Both the position numbers and the translations under genes were made by a program. A stretch of 64,000 nucleotides of DNA from Actinomycetota bacterium. GTDB taxonomy: Bacteria; Actinomycetota; Nitriliruptoria; Nitriliruptorales; JAHWKO01. This document shows positions 30,386-39,656 of this stretch, piece after piece; the stretch's first letter is position 1, and the number at the start of each line of letters is the position of its first letter. The stretch lies in assembly GCA_019347675.1 (NCBI GenBank), contig JAHWKW010000017.1, positions 1 to 64,000 on the forward strand, read 5' to 3'. The notes beneath the pieces were generated by a model that worked only from the letters and a program-made list of their open reading frames with translations, did no database searches and was not told the origin of the DNA.

Positions 30386-32158
30386 TCACGCTCCGCCGGG
30401 GTCGACCGGCAGTTGCACGGCCTCGGTCGGTGATGGCGAGGGGCTCGGCGTCGGCGTCGGTGATGGAGACGGTGACGGGGTCGGTGGCTCCTGGGGTCCC
30501 TCACTGACCACGATCGTGACCTCCGAACCCTTGCGTGCGGGCTGGTTACCGTCGGGGTTCTGGCGGATCACGCGGCCGCGGTCCACGGCCGGGTCGAACT
30601 CGCGGACCACGAGCGGCTTGAACTCGCGCTCCTCGAGCTGGAAACGGGCCTCCGACTCGGTCTGCCTGACCACGTTGGGCACGATCTCGGTCTCCTGACC
30701 GGCGCTGACGATCAGCGTCACGGTGGAGTTCTTTGGTACCCGCTCCCCGCCGGGGGGGTCGGTGCCGATCACCCGGCCGCTGGGCACCTCGTCGGAGAAC
30801 TCCTTGACCCGGTCACCGACCGACAGGCCAGCCTCCCGGATGGTGGCGATGGCGTCCTCCTCGGCCGAGCCGGCCACGTTCGGCACGGTCACCGGCTGCA
30901 CGCCTCGCGACACGGTCAGCACGACGACCGCGCCGTCCTCCACCTCGTCGCCGGGGGCAGGGTCCTGATCGACCACGTGCCCGTCCGGGATCGTGTCGTG
31001 GTAGACGCCGTCCGCTGCGGTTCGCGGCGTCAGCCCGTACGCCTCCAAGGTCCCGTAGGCAATCGCGATCGGCTCGCCGATGACCCTGGGCACGGTCCGT
31101 GTCAGCGTGGCGTCGCCGCTGAGCAGCGAGGCCAGCAGCCACAACCCTCCGGCGAACGCCAGGACCGTGAAGATCCCCAGCGCCAGGTAACCGAGCGTGC
31201 GCCGACGGCGCTGCTGTGTGGCGGTCGGCGGGGGTCTGCGCGGGGCGAGTTCCGAGTCGATCACCGCGGTGTCGTCGGGCAGGAGCACGGCGGGAGCCTC
31301 GACCGACTCGCCGGCGTGGGCCCGCACGAGGTCGTCGCGCATGGCCTGCGCGCTGGCGTAGCGGTTCGCCGGGTTCTTGGCCACCGCCTTCATGGCGATC
31401 GCCTCCGCCGCCGGGGAGACGTCCGGGTTCCGCTCGCGGGGCGGGCGGGGCTGCTCCTGGACGTGCTGGTAGGCCACGCCCACCGCGCTGTCTCCCTGGA
31501 AGGGGGGGCGGCCGCTGAGCATCTCGTACAGGACGATGCCCAGGGAGTAGATGTCCGAGCTGGCGTCCAGGCGGGCGCCCTGTGCCTGCTCCGGCGAGAG
31601 GTACGCGGCCGTGCCGAGCACCGCGGCGGTCTGGGTGACGGTCTCGGCGTCGATCGCCCGCGCGATCCCCAGGTCCGTGACCTTCACGTCGCCGTTGTCG
31701 TCGATCAGGATGTTCCCGGGCTTGATGTCACGGTGGATGATCCCCCGGCTGTGGGCGTACGCCAGCGCCGAACAGACCTCGGCGCACACCTCCAGTGCCC
31801 GCTCCTCGGTGAGCCCGCCGTGCGCCATGATCTGTTGCAGCGAGCGGCCCTGGACGAGCTCCATCACGATGAACGGCAGACCGTCGTGCTCGCCGGTGTC
31901 GTACACCGCCACGATGTTCGGGTGGTTGAGCGCTGCGGCCTGCTGGGCTTCACGGCGGAAGCGCTGCTGGAAGTCCGGGTCGTCGTGGAAACGTGCCGAC
32001 AGCAGCTTGACGGCGACGGGGCGGTCGAGGACCTCGTCGCGCGCCGCCCACACCTGGGCCATGCCGCCCCGGCCGATGGGTCGATCCAAGCGGTAGCGGC
32101 CACCGAGCAGGAGTCCCGCACCGGGCACGGCGGAGCCACCACGGGTCTGCGAACTCAC
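30386..32158 (-). CDS. pknB: PASTA-domain Ser/Thr protein kinase (PknB-like)
   Basis: A 590-residue membrane kinase. The kinase domain spans about 18-285: GRGGMAQVWAA, VAVKLL, IIHRDIKPGNILID, KVTDLGIAR, YLSPEQAQG, DIYSLGIVLYEMLSG. A juxtamembrane region precedes one transmembrane helix (LALGIFTVLAFAGGLWLLAS, near 330). Three extracellular PASTA repeats follow (TVPRVIGEPIAIAYGTLEAY.., TVPNVAGSAEEDAIATI.., IVPNVVRQTESEARFQL..). A Ser/Pro-rich tail ends the protein. PASTA repeats bind muropeptides or lipid II and link wall state to phosphorylation of division proteins. Classical PknB has four repeats. It starts at GTG 32158. Confidence 0.95.
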   Translation of the reverse strand: MSSQTRGGSAVPGAGLLLGGRYRLDRPIGRGGMAQVWAARDEVLDRPVAVKLLSARFHDDPDFQQRFRREAQQAAALNHPNIVAVYDTGEHDGLPFIVMELVQGRSLQQIMAHGGLTEERALEVCAEVCSALAYAHSRGIIHRDIKPGNILIDDNGDVKVTDLGIARAIDAETVTQTAAVLGTAAYLSPEQAQGARLDASSDIYSLGIVLYEMLSGRPPFQGDSAVGVAYQHVQEQPRPPRERNPDVSPAAEAIAMKAVAKNPANRYASAQAMRDDLVRAHAGESVEAPAVLLPDDTAVIDSELAPRRPPPTATQQRRRRTLGYLALGIFTVLAFAGGLWLLASLLSGDATLTRTVPRVIGEPIAIAYGTLEAYGLTPRTAADGVYHDTIPDGHVVDQDPAPGDEVEDGAVVVLTVSRGVQPVTVPNVAGSAEEDAIATIREAGLSVGDRVKEFSDEVPSGRVIGTDPPGGERVPKNSTVTLIVSAGQETEIVPNVVRQTESEARFQLEEREFKPLVVREFDPAVDRGRVIRQNPDGNQPARKGSEVTIVVSEGPQEPPTPSPSPSPTPTPSPSPSPTEAVQLPVDPGGA

Positions 32159-32288
32159 GATCCGGCTCGTTCCACGTCGGATGGCGGCGCAACCGTATCA
32201 GCACGCGCTGCTGCGGTGGCTGCTCCGGGCGCCCTGGACCCGCCGGGCGGTCGCGCGACGTGAGCCTGGAACGCCCGCCCGCGTGCGC

Positions 32289-33845
32289 CTACGTCTGGCC
32301 TGGCGGCTTGTCCGCCTGGCCTGGCGGGTCGCCTCCATGGCCGGGTGGTTCGCCTCCCTGACCTGGCGGCCGCACCGGCGCGTTCGCCGGTGGTCCGCCG
32401 GGCTCCTGTTGCGGAGGCTGGTCCGGCTCCGCGACCGGTTCCTGCGTGTCTGGGTCCGGCGGCTGGCCCGGTTGCTGCCCCGGTTGGTCCGTGACGTCAG
32501 CTGGTGCGGTCGTGTCCGGCGGTCGGGCGGGGGCGGTGGTGGCCGGCCCGGGCGGTCCCGACGAGATCGTCAGCTGCACCACCGTGGCCGGCGCCACCTG
32601 GTCTCCCGCGCCAGGCTGGGCTGCGACGACGTGTCCGGCGGGGATGTCGCTGTGGGGTTCGTCACCGGCCCGCCGACCGGACAGACCGTTGGCGTCCAGA
32701 CGTGCCAACGCGACCTCCAGCGGGGCGCCGACGACGTCAGGGACCCGCACCACCTCGACGCTCGGGTCCTCTCCGGTCGTGATCAGCAGCGCCGCGATGG
32801 TTGCCGCAGCCACCATCAGCGCCGTCGCCACCCAGGCCAGCGACGCCCGGCGCCGCTCGTCGCCGTCACCGTCGGCGGGGGCAGCAACCGGTTCGCGCGG
32901 GGCGGTGTCGCCCACGCGGTCGAGCATCCGCGCGGCAGCGTCACCAGCAGCCCCGGCTGCCGCGGCGCGCGCGGCGGCGTGGTCGGCCACGACGGGTTCG
33001 CCGTGGCGCACCGCCAGAAGGTCGTCGCGCATGGCCTCCGCCGACGGGTAGCGGTCGGCGGGGTCCTTGGCGAGGGAGGTCAGGACGACCGCCTCGAGCT
33101 GCGGCTCGATGCGGTCGGTCCGGTCACGTGGCGGCACGGGGGTGTCCGACACGTGCCGGAGCGCGACCTGAATCGGGGAGTCCCCCGTGAACGGTGGGCT
33201 GCCGGTGAGCATCTCGTACAGAACCGTCCCCAGCGAGTAGACGTCGGAGCGGGCGTCGACCGGGGCGCCCTGGGCCTGCTCCGGTGAGAGGTACGCAGCG
33301 GTGCCCAGCACGGACGTCATCGCCAAGGTGTCCCCGCCCACGGCATGCGCGATGCCGAAGTCGGCGACCTTCACGGCGCCGTCGTCGGCGACGAGGATGT
33401 TGGCGGGCTTGATGTCGCGGTGGACCAGACCGGCGTCGTGGGCAGCACCCAACGCGACGCACACGTCGGTGCAGATCTCGAGCGCACGGTCGGTTGCCAG
33501 TCCACCGTCGATCAGCGCGTCGAGGGATCGGCCCTCCACCAGCTCCAACACCAGGTAGGGCCGCCCGTCGTCCTCGCCGTAGTCGTGCACCGCGACGACG
33601 TTGGGATGGTTCAACGCGGCGGCTGCGCGCGCTTCACGTTCGAAGCGGACCAGGGACTGCTCGTCGTCCGCGAACAGCGGCCGCAGGACCTTCACCGCCA
33701 CCTCACGGTCGAGGCGTTGATCGTGGGCGGCGAAGACATGGGCCATGCCGCCGCGCCCGATCGGTCGCTCCAGGCGGTACCGGCCGCCCAGCACCTGGCC
33801 CATCCAGGCCGGGGGAGGCCCCGGCCGCGGTGACGGAGGGGTCAC
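32289..33845 (-). CDS. Second Ser/Thr protein kinase with one PASTA repeat and Pro/Gly-rich tail
   Basis: A 518-residue membrane kinase in the pknA position. Kinase domain about 20-285: GRGGMAHVFAAHD, VAVKVL, VHRDIKPANILV, KVADFGIAHAV, YLSPEQAQG. One transmembrane helix (ATALMVAAATIAALLIT, near 355) is followed by a single PASTA repeat (RVPDVVGAPLEVALARLDAN to TISSG) and a tail of about 110 residues rich in Pro, Gly and Gln (repeated PPGQ.., PPGHGGD..). PknA usually lacks PASTA repeats, so this protein is intermediate. GTG 33845 overlaps the PBP stop (GTGA); ATG 33803 is an alternative start. Confidence 0.9.
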   Translation of the reverse strand: MTPPSPRPGPPPAWMGQVLGGRYRLERPIGRGGMAHVFAAHDQRLDREVAVKVLRPLFADDEQSLVRFEREARAAAALNHPNVVAVHDYGEDDGRPYLVLELVEGRSLDALIDGGLATDRALEICTDVCVALGAAHDAGLVHRDIKPANILVADDGAVKVADFGIAHAVGGDTLAMTSVLGTAAYLSPEQAQGAPVDARSDVYSLGTVLYEMLTGSPPFTGDSPIQVALRHVSDTPVPPRDRTDRIEPQLEAVVLTSLAKDPADRYPSAEAMRDDLLAVRHGEPVVADHAAARAAAAGAAGDAAARMLDRVGDTAPREPVAAPADGDGDERRRASLAWVATALMVAAATIAALLITTGEDPSVEVVRVPDVVGAPLEVALARLDANGLSGRRAGDEPHSDIPAGHVVAAQPGAGDQVAPATVVQLTISSGPPGPATTAPARPPDTTAPADVTDQPGQQPGQPPDPDTQEPVAEPDQPPQQEPGGPPANAPVRPPGQGGEPPGHGGDPPGQADKPPGQT

Positions 33846-35329
33846 CCGCCGGTTCGCTGCAGCGCAGCGGCCATCACCGCCCGTGCCATGGGAGCCGCCA
33901 ACCCGCCACCGGTCGCGCCCTCCCCGGCGTTGGGCAGCACCACCCCGACCGCCACCCGTGGCACCGGCGCCCCGCCACCCGGGTCCGGGGTCGCCGCGAA
34001 GCCCGCGAACCACACGTGCGGGGTGATGCGCTGGCCGGGGTCGGCCGTCCCGGTCTTGCCCCCCACCGTCGCCCCATCGATCTGGGCGCGACGACCGGTG
34101 CCGTCGCGGACGGCGCGCACCATCAGGTCGCCGAGCTTGGCAGCGTTGTTCTCGGTCATGGCCTGCGCCGTGAACGCCCCGTCGATCCACGGGCCGCTGT
34201 CGGCACCGCGGACGCGTCGGCCGCTGCGGTCGAGGACCTCGGCGACGACGTGCGGGCGCATCAGGACCCCCCGGTTGGCGATGGCCTGCACGACCATCGC
34301 CGTCTGCAGGGCGGTGGCCTGCACGTCGAAGGCGCCGAGCGCCGCCTGGGCGGCCTGCGGCGGGTCGAGGTCGTCGGGGATCACGCTCTCGACGACCGGC
34401 AGCTCGTAGGGAGGACGACGGTTGAAGCCGAACTTCTCCGCCTGTTCGACCAGCGCGTCAGCGCCCAGCTCGACCCCCAGCCGGGCGAAGACGGTGTTGC
34501 ACGACACGACCAGCGCCTCGGCGAGCGTGAGCGTCCCCCCGCCACGGCACGTCCCGCCGCCGTAGTTGCGGATCGCGTGGGTCGTCCCCGGCGGGCTGTA
34601 ACTGGGGACGTCCTCGAACGCGGTGTCGACGCTGAAGCCGTGTTCGAGCGCGGCTGCGGCCACGACCAGCTTCATGGTCGAACCCGGCTGGTAGCGGCGC
34701 TGGGTCGCCCGGTTGGCGAGCGGCTTGTCAGGATGGTTCTCCAGCTGCTGCCAGTAGGTGCGGATCTGCTCCGGGTCGTGGCTGGACAGCAGGTTTGGGT
34801 CGTAGGTCGGGTTGGAGACGTGCGCCAGGACCGCACCGGAGATCGGATCGAGTGCCACGATCGCGCCGGGTCGGTCGCCCAGTGCGTCGTGTGCCGCCTT
34901 CTGCGCCGCGGGGTCGACGGTCAAGCGCACCACGTTGCCCGCCGGGTCCTGAGCGCCGAGCAGCTGCGCCAGGTTCTGTGCCAACAGGTCGGTGGGGGTC
35001 CCGGTCAGCATCTCGTTGAGGGCCGCTTCCAGCCCCGCACGCCCGAAGATGACCGAGTAGTACCCGACCAGGTGCGCGTACAGCCTCGCCGGGTCGTACC
35101 GGCGCAGGTACTTCAGCTGGTGGTCTGTCTCGACGCTGAACGCGATCCGCTCGTCGCCGACCACGATCGGCCCGCGCTGGATCTTGTACTCCTGGAGGAG
35201 CAGTCGGTGGTTGGCGGGGTGGTTGACGAACTCGTCGGCGCGGATCAGCTGGATGACGTTGAGGTTGACGAACAACGCACCGAACAGCACGAGCATGACG
35301 GTGGCGACGCGACGCACCTGGCGGGTCAC
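33842..35329 (-). CDS. pbpA: Penicillin-binding transpeptidase (PbpA-like)
   Basis: A 495-residue class B PBP. N-terminal signal anchor (ATVMLVLFGALFVNLNVI), non-catalytic dimerisation region to about 170, then the transpeptidase domain. The active Ser is in QPGSTMKLV, the SxN motif is VSCNTVF and the KTG motif is VGGKTGTADPG. It cross-links peptidoglycan during growth and division, with the adjacent RodA-type glycosyltransferase as likely partner. It starts at GTG 35329, overlapping the rodA stop. Phosphorylation by the neighbouring kinases is known for mycobacterial PbpA; here it is inferred. Confidence 0.94.
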   Translation of the reverse strand: MTRQVRRVATVMLVLFGALFVNLNVIQLIRADEFVNHPANHRLLLQEYKIQRGPIVVGDERIAFSVETDHQLKYLRRYDPARLYAHLVGYYSVIFGRAGLEAALNEMLTGTPTDLLAQNLAQLLGAQDPAGNVVRLTVDPAAQKAAHDALGDRPGAIVALDPISGAVLAHVSNPTYDPNLLSSHDPEQIRTYWQQLENHPDKPLANRATQRRYQPGSTMKLVVAAAALEHGFSVDTAFEDVPSYSPPGTTHAIRNYGGGTCRGGGTLTLAEALVVSCNTVFARLGVELGADALVEQAEKFGFNRRPPYELPVVESVIPDDLDPPQAAQAALGAFDVQATALQTAMVVQAIANRGVLMRPHVVAEVLDRSGRRVRGADSGPWIDGAFTAQAMTENNAAKLGDLMVRAVRDGTGRRAQIDGATVGGKTGTADPGQRITPHVWFAGFAATPDPGGGAPVPRVAVGVVLPNAGEGATGGGLAAPMARAVMAAALQRTGG

Positions 35330-36675
35330 GACGGGCTCCGGCGGGCGGCGGCGCGTCCGATGCGCGCCGTGCGGCGGGCCGAGTCACTGACCCGCAGCAG
35401 CAGCGCGATCAACAGGTAGTTGGCGATCAGGCTCGAGCCCCCGTACGAGACGAATGGCAGCGTGATGCCGGTCAGCGGCACCAGCCGCGTGATCCCACCC
35501 ACGATGACGAACACCTGCAGCGCCAAGATCGTCGACAGGCCCGCGGCCAGCAGCGTGCCGACCTCGTCGGTGGCGGTCAGCGCCGCCTTGTAGCCGCGAG
35601 CGACCAGCAGGACGAAGCACACCAGCGCCGCGGTGGTGCCCAACAGCCCCAGCTCCTCGCCGAGCACCGCGAAGATCGCGTCGGTCGCCGCGGCGGGGAT
35701 GTCGGGCTGGCCCAGACCCAGTCCCGTGCCGGTCACTCCCCCGGTGCCGAGCGCGAACAGAGACTGCACCAGCTGGTAGGCCTCATCGTTGATCCGTTCG
35801 GGCGCCCACGGGTCGAGCCAGATCGTGAAGCGCTGCCGCACGTGACCGAACGTGGCGTAGGCCATGGCGCCGGCGGCCGCGAACGTGGCGATCCCCACCG
35901 ACGGGTAGGCCAGACGCCCCGTCGCGATGTACAGCATCGCGACGAACACCCCGAAGAACAGCAGGCTGCTGCCGAGGTCCCGTTGCGCCACGAGGATCGC
36001 CACCCCCCCCAGGGCGGCCACCAGGACCGGAGCGAGGTGGCGCACGGGCGGCAGCAGCACCGGACCGATGCGGGTGGTGGCCACGGACAGCAGCGCGCGC
36101 TTGTCCTCCAGGTACCCGGCGAGGAACACCACCATCGCGATCTTGGCCAGTTCACCCGGCTGGAACGTCACCGGGCCGAGGTCGACCCACAACCGGGCGC
36201 CGTTGATCTCCCGCCCGATCTCCGGGGTCATCGGCAGCAGCAGAAGGACCAGCGCGGCGAGCCCCGCGGTGTACCGGTAGCGGGCCAGCTGGCGGTGGTC
36301 GGTCACCGCCAGCAGCGTGAGCGCGAACAGACCGATCCCCACCACGGTCCACGTCGTCTGGGCAACGGCGAGCTCCGTGTCCTGCGCGAAGTCGACGCGC
36401 CGCACCAGCACCAGGCCGAGGCCGTTCAACAAGAACGCCACCGGCAGGATCACCGGGTCGGCAAACGGGGTGAGGCGACGCACCGCCAGGTGAGCCACCA
36501 CGGCCAGGGCGGCGAGGGCCCCGCCGTAGGCCAGCGTCCCGGTCGGCAGGTCGCCGGCAGCCGCCACTCCCATCAAGGCGTACGCGCCGAGCACCACGAC
36601 CAGCGCCAGGAGGAGAAGTTGCCGCTCCTGGTTGCGCGCCTGCTCGGCGATGGAGGTCCCCGAGCCGCCGTTCAC
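35326..36675 (-). CDS. rodA: FtsW/RodA/SpoVE family SEDS glycosyltransferase
   Basis: A 449-residue polytopic protein with about 11-12 transmembrane helices. Family motifs are NGARLWVDLGPVTFQPGELAKI, QRDLGSSLLFFGVF (with the essential Asp region), GLGLGQPDIPAAATDAIFA and TLPFVSYGGSSLIANYLLIALLLR. SEDS proteins polymerise lipid II into glycan strands together with a class B PBP, here the coupled pbpA product. It starts at GTG 36675 within the upstream PP2C stop. Mycobacterial synteny makes this RodA rather than FtsW. Confidence 0.94.
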   Translation of the reverse strand: MNGGSGTSIAEQARNQERQLLLLALVVVLGAYALMGVAAAGDLPTGTLAYGGALAALAVVAHLAVRRLTPFADPVILPVAFLLNGLGLVLVRRVDFAQDTELAVAQTTWTVVGIGLFALTLLAVTDHRQLARYRYTAGLAALVLLLLPMTPEIGREINGARLWVDLGPVTFQPGELAKIAMVVFLAGYLEDKRALLSVATTRIGPVLLPPVRHLAPVLVAALGGVAILVAQRDLGSSLLFFGVFVAMLYIATGRLAYPSVGIATFAAAGAMAYATFGHVRQRFTIWLDPWAPERINDEAYQLVQSLFALGTGGVTGTGLGLGQPDIPAAATDAIFAVLGEELGLLGTTAALVCFVLLVARGYKAALTATDEVGTLLAAGLSTILALQVFVIVGGITRLVPLTGITLPFVSYGGSSLIANYLLIALLLRVSDSARRTARIGRAAARRSPS

Positions 36676-37901
36676 AACGCGGTCGGGGTCGGCGTCGGCG
36701 TCGGTTGACGTTGTGACCCTTGCGGCGTGGCGCGGCTCGGGGCGTTGTCGACGATGTAGCGGGCGTCGAGCAGGTCGGCCGCCGGGATGCCCTCCTCCAG
36801 TTGCCGGACGTACCAGGGGGGGACGTCTCGGACGGTCAGGTCGGTCGTCTCCGCCACCCAGGACATCTCGATGGGACCCAGCTCGGCCGGGATGCCGTGG
36901 TAGATCGCGACGCGCTCGGCCTCGAGTCCGACGAAGAACGAGCGCGACAGCAACCACCAGCCTCCCAGCGCAGCCACGACGATCAACGCGATGACGGCGC
37001 CGATCACCGCTGCGACCCGCTGCGCTCGCCCGGATCGGGTGGCCTCGTCGGTGGTCCCGACGGCGCCCGGCAGCTGCCCCCCGAGCGTCCCCAGATGGCC
37101 CAGCCGGTCCGCCCAGTCCTCCTCCAGACGTTCGGCGTGGGTGTCGGTCCGGATCACCTTCGCCGTTCCGTCGTCGGAATGGAGCCCGCCGTAGCGCAGC
37201 AGCACCACCGTGATGTTGTCGGGACCGCCCGCTTCGTTGGCCAGGTCGATCAGACGCTGCACCGTCGTCTCGGGCCGGTGGCCGGCGTTCAGCGTCGCGA
37301 GGATCTGGTCGTCGGAGACCGGGCCGGTCAGCCCGTCGGAGCACAGCAGGACCTGATCGCCGTCAGCCAGGTCGATCGTGAGCGTGTCGACGTCCAGATC
37401 GACGTCCACGCCGATCGCGCGCGTGACGATGGAGCGCTGCGGGTGGTAGGCGGCCTCCTCCTTGGTGATCCGGCCTTCCTCGATCATGTGCGCCACCAAG
37501 GTGTGGTCGCGGGTCAGCTGAGTCACGTCGTCGTTCCGGACCAGGTAGGCGCGCGAATCGCCGACGTGGCCCACGTGCAGTCGCCGTCCCTCCACGATCG
37601 TCGCGGTCAACGTCGTTCCCATCCCGTGCAGGTCGGGCTCGTCCGCGGCCTTGCGGACGACCGCGGCGTTGGCTGCGAGAATCGCGTCGAGCAACGCGGC
37701 TTGAGCGCTGGCGGCGTCGGAGTAGACCTTGCCGTCGAGACCCTGGATCGGCAGCAGCGCGGTCGCTGCGGCGACGTCACCGGCAAGGTGTCCGCCCATC
37801 CCGTCGGCGACGGCGAAAACCCTCTCGCCGGCGTAGTACGAGTCCTCGTTGCGGGGGCGTACCCGGCCCTTGTGGGTGGCGGCTGCCGTCTCCAGGCGCA
37901 T
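36672..37901 (-). CDS. pstP: PP2C-family Ser/Thr phosphatase (PstP-like)
   Basis: A 409-residue membrane phosphatase. Catalytic domain about 1-235: RNEDSYY, FAVADGMGGHLAGD, HVGDSRAYLV, LTRDHT, LLCSDGLTG and GGPDNITVVLL, with the metal-binding Asp residues present. One transmembrane helix near 315 (AAVIGAVIALIVVAALGGWWLL) precedes an extracellular domain of about 75 residues ending in a Thr/Pro tail. It dephosphorylates substrates of the neighbouring kinases. Start ATG 37901 follows AGGGAG. The stop overlaps rodA by 4 bp. Confidence 0.95.
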   Translation of the reverse strand: MRLETAAATHKGRVRPRNEDSYYAGERVFAVADGMGGHLAGDVAAATALLPIQGLDGKVYSDAASAQAALLDAILAANAAVVRKAADEPDLHGMGTTLTATIVEGRRLHVGHVGDSRAYLVRNDDVTQLTRDHTLVAHMIEEGRITKEEAAYHPQRSIVTRAIGVDVDLDVDTLTIDLADGDQVLLCSDGLTGPVSDDQILATLNAGHRPETTVQRLIDLANEAGGPDNITVVLLRYGGLHSDDGTAKVIRTDTHAERLEEDWADRLGHLGTLGGQLPGAVGTTDEATRSGRAQRVAAVIGAVIALIVVAALGGWWLLSRSFFVGLEAERVAIYHGIPAELGPIEMSWVAETTDLTVRDVPPWYVRQLEEGIPAADLLDARYIVDNAPSRATPQGSQRQPTPTPTPTAL

Positions 37902-37983
37902 CACCGGCTCCCTTGCGAGCCGGTCGCCCGTCGTTGCGACTGTGGCCCCCGTTGTCTGACCGGTCGTGTGTTCGGAGCGGGGG

Positions 37984-38445
37984 TCATCGACGGACCTCCA
38001 CGCGGGTCTTGCCGATCCGCACCTGGTCGCCTGCGGCGACGGGGGTGGCCTGGGACACCTTCGCACCGTTGAGGTACGTGCCGTTGGTCGACCCCAGGTC
38101 GCGGACGACCCAGCCGTCGCCGTTGGGGGCGACGATCGCGTGCTCGTCCGACACGTAGACGTCGTCGAGCGTCACGGTCATCCTCTCGCTGCGACCGAGG
38201 GTGACTGCTTCGTCACGAAGCGGGATGACGCTCGGCCGTCCGTCCGGGGGGTGAACAACGAGCTCGCGTGGTGGGCGGCGGTTGCTGCGCTTCGAGGACG
38301 AGCCGGCCACGGCCGGCCGGGGACTGGAGGGGCGGCGACGCGGACCGTAGAGGTCGGCGGTGACGGCGCGGATGGCCTGGACCAGGAACAGGTACAGCAG
38401 CGCCAGTAGGACCAGCTTGAGCAAGGTGAGCAGTGCGATCGGCAC
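37984..38445 (-). CDS. fhaB: FHA-domain protein FhaB (FipA-like)
   Basis: A 153-residue protein. One N-terminal transmembrane helix (LTLLKLVLLALLYLFLVQAI) is followed by a basic linker and a C-terminal FHA domain (about 75-150: VTLGRSERMTVTLDDVYVSDEHA, LGSTNGTYLNG). FHA domains bind phosphothreonine. In mycobacteria FipA links PknA-phosphorylated division proteins such as FtsZ and FtsQ. It starts at GTG 38445. It lies between fhaA and pstP in the conserved order. Confidence 0.93.
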   Translation of the reverse strand: MPIALLTLLKLVLLALLYLFLVQAIRAVTADLYGPRRRPSSPRPAVAGSSSKRSNRRPPRELVVHPPDGRPSVIPLRDEAVTLGRSERMTVTLDDVYVSDEHAIVAPNGDGWVVRDLGSTNGTYLNGAKVSQATPVAAGDQVRIGKTRVEVRR

Positions 38446-38488
38446 GGTCGGTGGTCACCTCGGGGCAGCAGGGACGGTACGCACGCGG

Positions 38489-39205
38489 TCACCCTTCCAC
38501 GAGTTCAACGACGGCCTCGCCGAGTTCGATGCGGTCACCGGCGCGGATTGCCCGCTCGTTCGTCTCCGTGCCGTTCACGCGGGTTCCGTTGGTCGAGTCC
38601 AGGTCCACCACCCACCAGTCGCTGCCGCGCCTGACGAACGCGGCGTGCTGGCGGGACACCGTGGGTTCGTCCAGGTGGATGTCGCAGTCCGAGCGGCGGC
38701 CAGCGACCATCCGGGTGCCGGACAACCGGATCTGGGCGTCGCGCCCGCCTCCGCGCACGACGCGGAGCGACGCCTGCCGCCCCGGCGGAGGCGGACGTTC
38801 CTCGAGGTCGGTGACGGCTCCGGTGGCATCGGGGTCAACGGCCTCGACCCGTCCGGCCAGCTCGTAGGTGCCGTAGCCGACGTCGTCGGCCGGTTCGATG
38901 CGGACCAGGGCCGGCCCGCGGAGCAGCCAGTCGTTCTCCGCGGCCGTGCCCAACACGACCTCGCCGAGCTCCTTGCGGAGCCGCTCTCCGAACGTCGACA
39001 GTCGTTCGATGTCCTTGGGGTTGAGGCGGAAGCGGTAGACGTTGGGGACCACGACCCCATCGTCGGTGACGTGGCGGTTGGCGGCGGCGTAGCGTCGCAG
39101 CGCCTTGGCCAGCTCGATGGGTTGCAGCCCGGAGCGGAACGCGCGGGCGAAGAAGCCCTCGACGGCATCTTCGAGCCGACGCTCGAAGTCGTTCAGTACG
39201 CCCAT
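38489..39205 (-). CDS. fhaA: FHA-domain protein FhaA with DUF3662 N-terminus
   Basis: A 238-residue cytoplasmic protein. The N-terminal DUF3662 domain (residues 1-115: GVLNDFERRLEDAVEGFFARAF, PIELAKALRR) is joined by a short Pro linker to a C-terminal FHA domain (about 150-235: GRRSDCDIHLDEPTVSRQHA, DSTNGTRVNG). Mycobacterial FhaA binds the phosphorylated pseudokinase domain of MviN and restrains peptidoglycan synthesis. It is shorter than the mycobacterial protein, which has a long linker. ATG 39205 is the start. It is the first gene of the operon, with tRNA-Leu just upstream as in Mycobacterium. Confidence 0.93.
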   Translation of the reverse strand: MGVLNDFERRLEDAVEGFFARAFRSGLQPIELAKALRRYAAANRHVTDDGVVVPNVYRFRLNPKDIERLSTFGERLRKELGEVVLGTAAENDWLLRGPALVRIEPADDVGYGTYELAGRVEAVDPDATGAVTDLEERPPPPGRQASLRVVRGGGRDAQIRLSGTRMVAGRRSDCDIHLDEPTVSRQHAAFVRRGSDWWVVDLDSTNGTRVNGTETNERAIRAGDRIELGEAVVELVEG

Positions 39206-39497
39206 CGGCGTCCTCACTGCGCCAAGGCGACGTCCACCAACCCGTGCCGCGGCCTCTGCCCGCACCGCAAGCTAGAGCGGACCCGGTCGCCCTCCGGGCC
39301 CGCCCCCTGTTCCCTCGATGGAACGCGCGACCCTATCCGAGACGCGAGCCGGCCACCTGTCCGAACGGGTAGCGGGCAGGCGACGCTGCGTCAGCGACGC
39401 GCTGACGACCGACCATCCAGTCGGTCACCCCGTCGCCACGCACGGTCGCTGTCCAGCATGTCGGCCGGTACGCTCCTCGTCCGGCGTAAGCCGTCCC

Positions 39498-39581
39498 GGG
39501 CGAGTGGCGGAATTGGCAGACGCGCACGGTTCAGGTCCGTGTCCCCGTAAGGGGGTGGAGGTTCAAGTCCTCTCTCGCCCA
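39498..39581 (+). tRNA. tRNA-Leu(CAG)
   Basis: Class II cloverleaf: acceptor GGGCGAG pairs with CTCGCCC, anticodon stem-loop CACGG-TTCAGGT-CCGTG gives CAG, a long variable arm (TCCCCGTAAGGGGGTG region) and T arm GGTTCAAGTCC. The discriminator is A. The encoded 3' end reads ACC and then T, so CCA is not fully encoded. It is the insertion target of the downstream element, whose attL restores the 3' part of the gene. Confidence 0.97.
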
Positions 39582-39582
39582 C
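39524..39582 (+). repeat. attL: 59-bp repeat inside tRNA-Leu
   Basis: Starts GCACGGTTCAGG and ends TCTCTCGCCCAC, from the anticodon stem to the tRNA 3' end. The same 59 bp recur identically at 47680-47738 and with one T-to-C change at 48713-48771. An integrase gene lies 75 bases downstream. Confidence 0.92.
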
Positions 39583-39612
39583 CTATCCTGACCTGCGGAA
39601 ACACCAAAAGCG

Positions 39613-39643
39613 AGAGCCCCCGGTCTACGCCGGGGGCTCTTTT
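39613..39643. terminator. Intrinsic terminator after tRNA-Leu / integrase
   Basis: AGAGCCCCCGG (39613-39623) pairs with CCGGGGGCTCT (39630-39640), loop TCTACG, then TTT (plus strand). It lies between attL and the convergent integrase gene and can end both transcripts. Confidence 0.85.
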
Positions 39644-39656
39644 GGTCACGGTTTGG

